From NCBI GenBank assembly GCA_023252055.1, contig JAHEXP010000009.1, forward strand, positions 1 to 45,931: a stretch of 45,931 nt of DNA, given 5' to 3'. Each line of letters begins with the position of its first letter. The first letter of the stretch is position 1. A program made the translations under genes and the position numbers. The notes beneath the pieces were generated by a model, which saw nothing but the letters and a program-made list of their open reading frames with translations, was not told the origin of the DNA and ran no database searches. Origin of the DNA: Coriobacteriia bacterium. Lineage in GTDB: Bacteria; Actinomycetota; Coriobacteriia; Anaerosomatales; PALSA-660. This document shows positions 42,566 to 45,931 of this stretch, piece by piece.

Positions 42566-43507
42566 TCAGATCACCTCCCTGAGCGCCGCGAGGAGCGAGG
42601 CGCGGTCGTGGTGACGCGGGTCGTCCGCGTCGACGAGATCGGCGAGAACCGGATCGGCGCCCGTCGCTCGGATCCGAGTCAGGACGGGCTCGTCGACGTG
42701 CACGGGATCGAGGTCTTCGGGCAAGGGCCACGCAGCATCGTCGTGGAGCAAGACGACATCGATCGCGTCCGCCAGCCCGTGGCGCCGAAGCGCGTCCATG
42801 TGATCCGCGGCGTCCATCCCGGTGGTCTCGCCGCGCTGGTTGGCGACGTTACACACGTATACGACCGTCCCCCGCGTGGAGAGCAGCGCCTCGCGGATGC
42901 CGCCGGCAAGGAAGTTCGGAAGAATGGATGTGAAGAGGGATCCGGGACCGATGACGACCAGACCGGCCTCGGCGATGGCGTGGGCGGCCGGTTCGTACGC
43001 CGAGGCCTCGCCGCCGGCGAACCGGACGCGCGCGATCGGCGTTGCGCTCTCCGCGACGTTCTTCTGACCCACGACGCGCGCGCCCTCGACGTCTTCCGCG
43101 ACCAGCACGACATCGTCGAGAGTGGATGGCACCACGCGCCCGCGCGCTCCCAGCAGCGTCCCTGCCGCATCGAGCGCCGCCGGGAACGAGCCCTCGATGT
43201 CCGCGAGTGCAGCGATGATCAGGTTGCCGAGCGCGTGCCCGGCGAGGCCTTCGCCGTGCGGGAAGCGGTACGAGAACACCTGGGCGAGCGATGCCGACGG
43301 GTCAGGAGCCATCGCCACGAGGCAGTTGCGCGCGTCGCCGGGCGGGAGCATGCCGAGTTCGCGGCGCAGGTGGCCGCTGGAGCCGCCGTCGTCCGCCATG
43401 GTGACCACCGCGGTCGTCTCGCAGCCCATCTGAAGCAGGCACCACAGGACCTTGGGAAGCCCCGTGCCACCGCCGATCGCCACGGCGCGCATCACCGGAT
43501 CGTTCAT
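42566..43507 (-). CDS. yvcK: YvcK/GlmR (CofD-like) protein
   Basis: 313 aa. The start of the fold is VAIGGGTGLPKVL, followed by the UDP-sugar-binding VTMADDGGSSG and GALADIEGS-like region ALGNLIIAALADIEGSF. YvcK binds UDP-GlcNAc and links carbon status to cell-wall synthesis. Its ATG overlaps the rapZ stop by 4 bp (ATGA), so translation is coupled. Confidence 0.95.
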   Translation of the reverse strand: MNDPVMRAVAIGGGTGLPKVLWCLLQMGCETTAVVTMADDGGSSGHLRRELGMLPPGDARNCLVAMAPDPSASLAQVFSYRFPHGEGLAGHALGNLIIAALADIEGSFPAALDAAGTLLGARGRVVPSTLDDVVLVAEDVEGARVVGQKNVAESATPIARVRFAGGEASAYEPAAHAIAEAGLVVIGPGSLFTSILPNFLAGGIREALLSTRGTVVYVCNVANQRGETTGMDAADHMDALRRHGLADAIDVVLLHDDAAWPLPEDLDPVHVDEPVLTRIRATGADPVLADLVDADDPRHHDRASLLAALREVI

Positions 43508-44418
43508 CCGCGGTCCAGGTCCTTGCGGATGTCGCGGTGCGCGACGGTCACTTCGTATCCCAGGCCCCTCAGATACTCGGCGGTGCGCTCCGCGAGCGCG
43601 ACGGAACGGTGCATGCCGCCCGTGCAGCCCAGCGCCACCGACAGATGGTGCTTGCCCTCTATCAAGTAGTTCGGGAGGAGGTCTTGGAGCAGCGGGAGCC
43701 AGCGCTGGAGGAACTTCGTGGTCTCATCCCGCTCGAGCACGTACTTCTTCACCGCGCCGTCGAGACCGGTCTTGTGCCGCAGCTTCGGGATGTAGAAGGG
43801 GTTCGGCAGGAAGCGGACGTCCATGACGATGTCCGCGTCGATCGGCAGGCCGTACTTGAAGCCGAACGAGCTCAGCGAGATCGACAGGGCGTCCTTCAGG
43901 CTGTCGGAGATGAACCGGCGGCGTATCGCCTCGCGCAGCTGCGCGGGCAGCATCTCGCTCGTATCGATGATGAGGTCGGCCCGCTCGCGCACCGAAGCGA
44001 GCCCACGACGCTCGGCCCGAATGCCTTCCGTGACCGAGCCGCTCTCGCACAGGGGATGGCGTCGGCGCGTCGTCTTGAAGCGGTTCACGAGCACCTTGTC
44101 TGCCGCCTCGAGGTACAGGATGCGGTAGTCGTGCCCCCGCTCCTCGAGCTTCGCGAGTTCCTCCAGCAGGGTGCCGAAGAACTCGAGCGAACGCATGTCG
44201 CAGACGACGGCGACACGGCGGATCGGGCTGCCCGGCAGCGCGGTCAGATCCTCGAGCTCCGACAGAAGGGCCGGCGGCAGGTTGTCGATGCAGAAGTAGC
44301 CGACGTCCTCGAAGGTGTGGATCGCCTCGGAGCGCCCGGCTCCGGACAGGCCGGTGATGACGACCAGCTCGGCCGGCTTCTGGTGCTCTTCGGGTGGGCA
44401 GACCGGGGCATCGTCCAT
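43504..44418 (-). CDS. rapZ: RapZ/YvcJ nucleotide-binding protein
   Basis: 304 aa from the ATG at 44418. The P-loop is VVITGLSGAGRSEA, with Arg in place of the usual Lys, a form common in actinobacterial homologs. It continues CIDNLPPALL, and the C-terminal domain has GCTGGMHRSVALAERTAEYL, the sugar-binding half. In E. coli RapZ controls GlcN6P synthase through small RNAs; in Gram-positives the role is less clear. Shine-Dalgarno is weak (AGG); 7 bp after the holin-like gene. Confidence 0.93.
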   Translation of the reverse strand: MDDAPVCPPEEHQKPAELVVITGLSGAGRSEAIHTFEDVGYFCIDNLPPALLSELEDLTALPGSPIRRVAVVCDMRSLEFFGTLLEELAKLEERGHDYRILYLEAADKVLVNRFKTTRRRHPLCESGSVTEGIRAERRGLASVRERADLIIDTSEMLPAQLREAIRRRFISDSLKDALSISLSSFGFKYGLPIDADIVMDVRFLPNPFYIPKLRHKTGLDGAVKKYVLERDETTKFLQRWLPLLQDLLPNYLIEGKHHLSVALGCTGGMHRSVALAERTAEYLRGLGYEVTVAHRDIRKDLDRG

Positions 44419-44425
44419 GGGTGGC

Positions 44426-44821
44426 CTATCCGCGTTCGCTGCGAGCGGACATCCCGCCGGCGAACCCGCCGAACAGGGACACGATGATGGCGGCCAACGC
44501 CGTGAGCCAGAAGCCGCCGTTGAGGGTGACGGTGGGCAGGATCGCCGCGGCAAGGTAGAACATGGCGAGGTTCACGAGAAGCGCGAACACGCCGAGGGTC
44601 AGGATCGAGACCGGCAGGGCTAGGAGCTGAGCGACCGGCTTCACGATGGCGTTGATGATCCCGAGCACGATCGCGAAGACGAACGCCTCACCGAAGACCG
44701 ACCACGTGACGGGCAGGCCCGGACCGAAGCCCCTGAGCGTGATGAGTCCCAGGTAGGCGACGAGAAGGACACCGATGGCCGTGATCGCCATGCGGAGAAG
44801 GAACCTGACCAACCCGATCAC
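44426..44821 (-). CDS. Phage-holin-4-like membrane protein (PF04020 type)
   Basis: About 131 aa with four membrane helices and the family features GFGPGLPVTW, AIVLGIINAIVKPV, LPVSILTLGVFALLVNLAMFY and FWLTALAAIIVS. Despite the name, members are ordinary chromosomal membrane proteins of unknown role. Start placed at the GTG at 44821; a TTG at 44812 with AGGGG 7 nt upstream is an equally fair choice. It leads the rapZ-yvcK-whiA run, and an extended -10 lies about 42 bp upstream. Confidence 0.85.
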   Translation of the reverse strand: MIGLVRFLLRMAITAIGVLLVAYLGLITLRGFGPGLPVTWSVFGEAFVFAIVLGIINAIVKPVAQLLALPVSILTLGVFALLVNLAMFYLAAAILPTVTLNGGFWLTALAAIIVSLFGGFAGGMSARSERG

Positions 44822-44862
44822 CCCTATTGGTTCGCCGGTGCCGCATCGGACCCTGCCCCCTG

Positions 44863-44871
44863 AGTATAGCA
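44863..44871 (-). promoter_or_regulatory. Extended -10 promoter of the holin-like/rapZ/yvcK/whiA run
   Basis: Minus-strand TGCTATACT is a complete extended -10 (TGn-TATACT). No good -35 is seen 17 bp upstream. The predicted leader is about 35 nt. Confidence 0.5.
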
Positions 44872-44888
44872 ACGCGGAGCCACACGCG

Positions 44889-44914
44889 GCCGGGCGTTTC
44901 CATGACCGCCCGGC
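44889..44914 (-). terminator. Hairpin after uvrC
   Basis: GCCGGGCG and CGCCCGGC (8 bp, 10-nt loop) follow the uvrC stop by 14 bp on the minus strand and precede the extended -10. No U-tract follows. Confidence 0.4.
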
Positions 44915-44928
44915 TTCGCTCCCGTCGT

Positions 44929-45931
44929 CTAATCGCCGATGTCGAGCGGCGCCGGCTCGTCGAGTGTCGCGAGAAACTCGACCACATCGCTCGCCACCTC
45001 AGGGCCGATGCCCTTGACGGCGGCCACGTCCTCCACGCTCGCCCCACGCAGCCGTTTAACGGAACCGAACGCCTTGATGAGCGTCTGCCTGCGCGTGGGC
45101 CCCACGCCGGGGATCTCGTCGAGGATCGACGCGGTCATCGCCTTGCCGCGCAACTCGCGGTGGTAGGTGATCGCGAACCTGTGCGCCTCGTCGCGAACTC
45201 GTTTCACGAGGTACAGCGACGGCGAACCGCCCGGAAGCACGACCGGTGCATCCCATTCCGGGACGAACAGCTCCTCCTCGCGCTTCGCAAGCCCGACCAC
45301 CGGGATGCCGGTGATGTCGATGTCGGCGAGCGCGGCGAGGGTGGCGGAAAGCTGCGGCTTGCCACCGTCGACGATGATGAGGTCGGGGCGCCGAGCGAAG
45401 CGCGCTCCCTCCTTCGCCTCGCGAACGAAGCGCCGCTGCAGCATCTCGCGCATCATCGCGACGTCGTTGGCCTCCGTCGTCTCCATACGGATGCGGAACC
45501 GGCGGTATGCCGAGGGATCGGGCCTGCCGGCCTCGAACACGATCATGGACCCGACTGAGAACCGGCCGTGCAGCGTGGAGATGTCGTAGCACTCGATGCG
45601 CAACGGCGGGACGCTGAGGCCCAGCGCGTTCTCGAGCTCGAGCAGCGCTTGGTTGACACGGTCCTCGTCGTAGCGGGTGCGGAACTTGTAGCGCGCGAGC
45701 GCGTGGCGGGCGTTGGTCGTCGCCATCTCGAGCAGGCGGCGGCGCTCTCCTCGCTCGGGGCGCTCGATCGTCACCTTCCGGCCGCGTCGCTGGGTGAGCA
45801 GCTCCTCGAGCGGTTCTGGCTCCAGCGGCAGGCACGAGACGAGCACCTGCTTGGGCACGTGCGACGCGTCGTTGTAGTAGCGGAGCAGGAAGGCCTCCAC
45901 GAGCTCCGCATCCGAGACGTCGAGCCCCTGA
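44929..45931 (-). CDS. uvrC: Excinuclease ABC subunit C (partial, 5' end outside window)
   Basis: The C-terminal 333 residues or so; the frame stays open to the right edge. The RNase H-like 5'-incision domain is present (ECYDISTLHGRFSVGSMIVF; LIIVDGGKPQL; RDEAHRFAITYHR), followed by two helix-hairpin-helix motifs (DEIPGVGPTRRQTLIKAFGS and VKGIGPEVASDV). UvrC cuts on both sides of a UvrB-marked lesion in nucleotide excision repair. The GIY-YIG and UvrB-binding regions would lie outside the window. Adjacent to rapZ as in many Gram-positives. Confidence 0.95.
   Translation of the reverse strand, partial: QGLDVSDAELVEAFLLRYYNDASHVPKQVLVSCLPLEPEPLEELLTQRRGRKVTIERPERGERRRLLEMATTNARHALARYKFRTRYDEDRVNQALLELENALGLSVPPLRIECYDISTLHGRFSVGSMIVFEAGRPDPSAYRRFRIRMETTEANDVAMMREMLQRRFVREAKEGARFARRPDLIIVDGGKPQLSATLAALADIDITGIPVVGLAKREEELFVPEWDAPVVLPGGSPSLYLVKRVRDEAHRFAITYHRELRGKAMTASILDEIPGVGPTRRQTLIKAFGSVKRLRGASVEDVAAVKGIGPEVASDVVEFLATLDEPAPLDIGD

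Noticed and set aside
44426-44821. Holin-like protein as evidence of a prophage
   Set aside because: This family is common on chromosomes and no other phage gene, integrase or attachment site is present.

Overview
The window is GC-rich bacterial chromosome, gene dense, with many GTG and some TTG starts and strong Shine-Dalgarno sequences. The order uvrC-(holin-like)-rapZ-yvcK-whiA-gap-pgk-tpiA-gpmI-secG on the minus strand points to a Gram-positive. WhiA, the Arg-type Walker A of RapZ, GC content and codon use favour Actinobacteriota. The sigma-54 gene, the gpmI inserted in the gap-pgk-tpiA run, and the peptide-transport and Mo-enzyme genes suggest an anaerobic, Coriobacteriia-like lineage rather than a streptomycete or mycobacterium. 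That placement is inference. No phage, IS element or CRISPR array was seen.

Layout. (1) 1-8.0 kb, minus: a sigma-54 block of rpoN, a PAS histidine kinase and an NtrC-type activator, head to tail. Just downstream is a near-consensus sigma-54 promoter (3671-3688) aimed at a run encoding a zinc-ribbon membrane protein, an HMA metal-binding protein, CcdA, a STAS-HATPase fusion, a nitroreductase and a HAD hydrolase. (2) 8.1-10.9 kb: an EamA transporter diverges from a CsoR/CstR-type regulator whose own palindrome sits between its -35 and -10, followed by a membrane-anchored ferrochelatase-like protein lacking the expected catalytic His. (3) 10.9-17.5 kb, minus: a PHP phosphoesterase with a second sigma-54-like promoter, an Fe-S PD-(D/E)XK nuclease, and a tight operon of a GT4 glycosyltransferase, a radical-SAM-like protein with an incomplete cluster motif, a B12-binding radical SAM enzyme and an aminotransferase. 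(4) 17.6-25 kb: a 60-aa membrane protein, ClC-CBS channel, Cys-rich ArsR regulator, PAS-GGDEF protein, LysR regulator, an unknown multi-TM protein, MoaB and a Tat-exported Mo oxidoreductase. (5) 25-36 kb: two paralogous peptide-binding proteins, a large secreted Asp-box protein, tRNA-Leu(GAG) and an oppBCDF operon. (6) 36.3-45.9 kb, minus: secG, the glycolytic genes, whiA, yvcK, rapZ, a holin-like protein and the 3' part of uvrC.

How it fits together. The sigma-54 block is the most coherent novelty: the sigma factor, a cognate-looking two-component system and two promoter targets (GG-N10-GC, each with a leader of about 31 nt) lie within 11 kb, so at least part of the regulon can be read locally. 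Its apparent targets concern metal or thiol handling in the envelope and a partner-switching protein with substrate and kinase domains in one chain. MoaB next to a Tat molybdoenzyme links cofactor synthesis to its use. The lower part is a standard housekeeping cluster. Several -35/-10 pairs of the form TTGnnn-N17-TATnCT recur and look like the housekeeping promoter of this genome.
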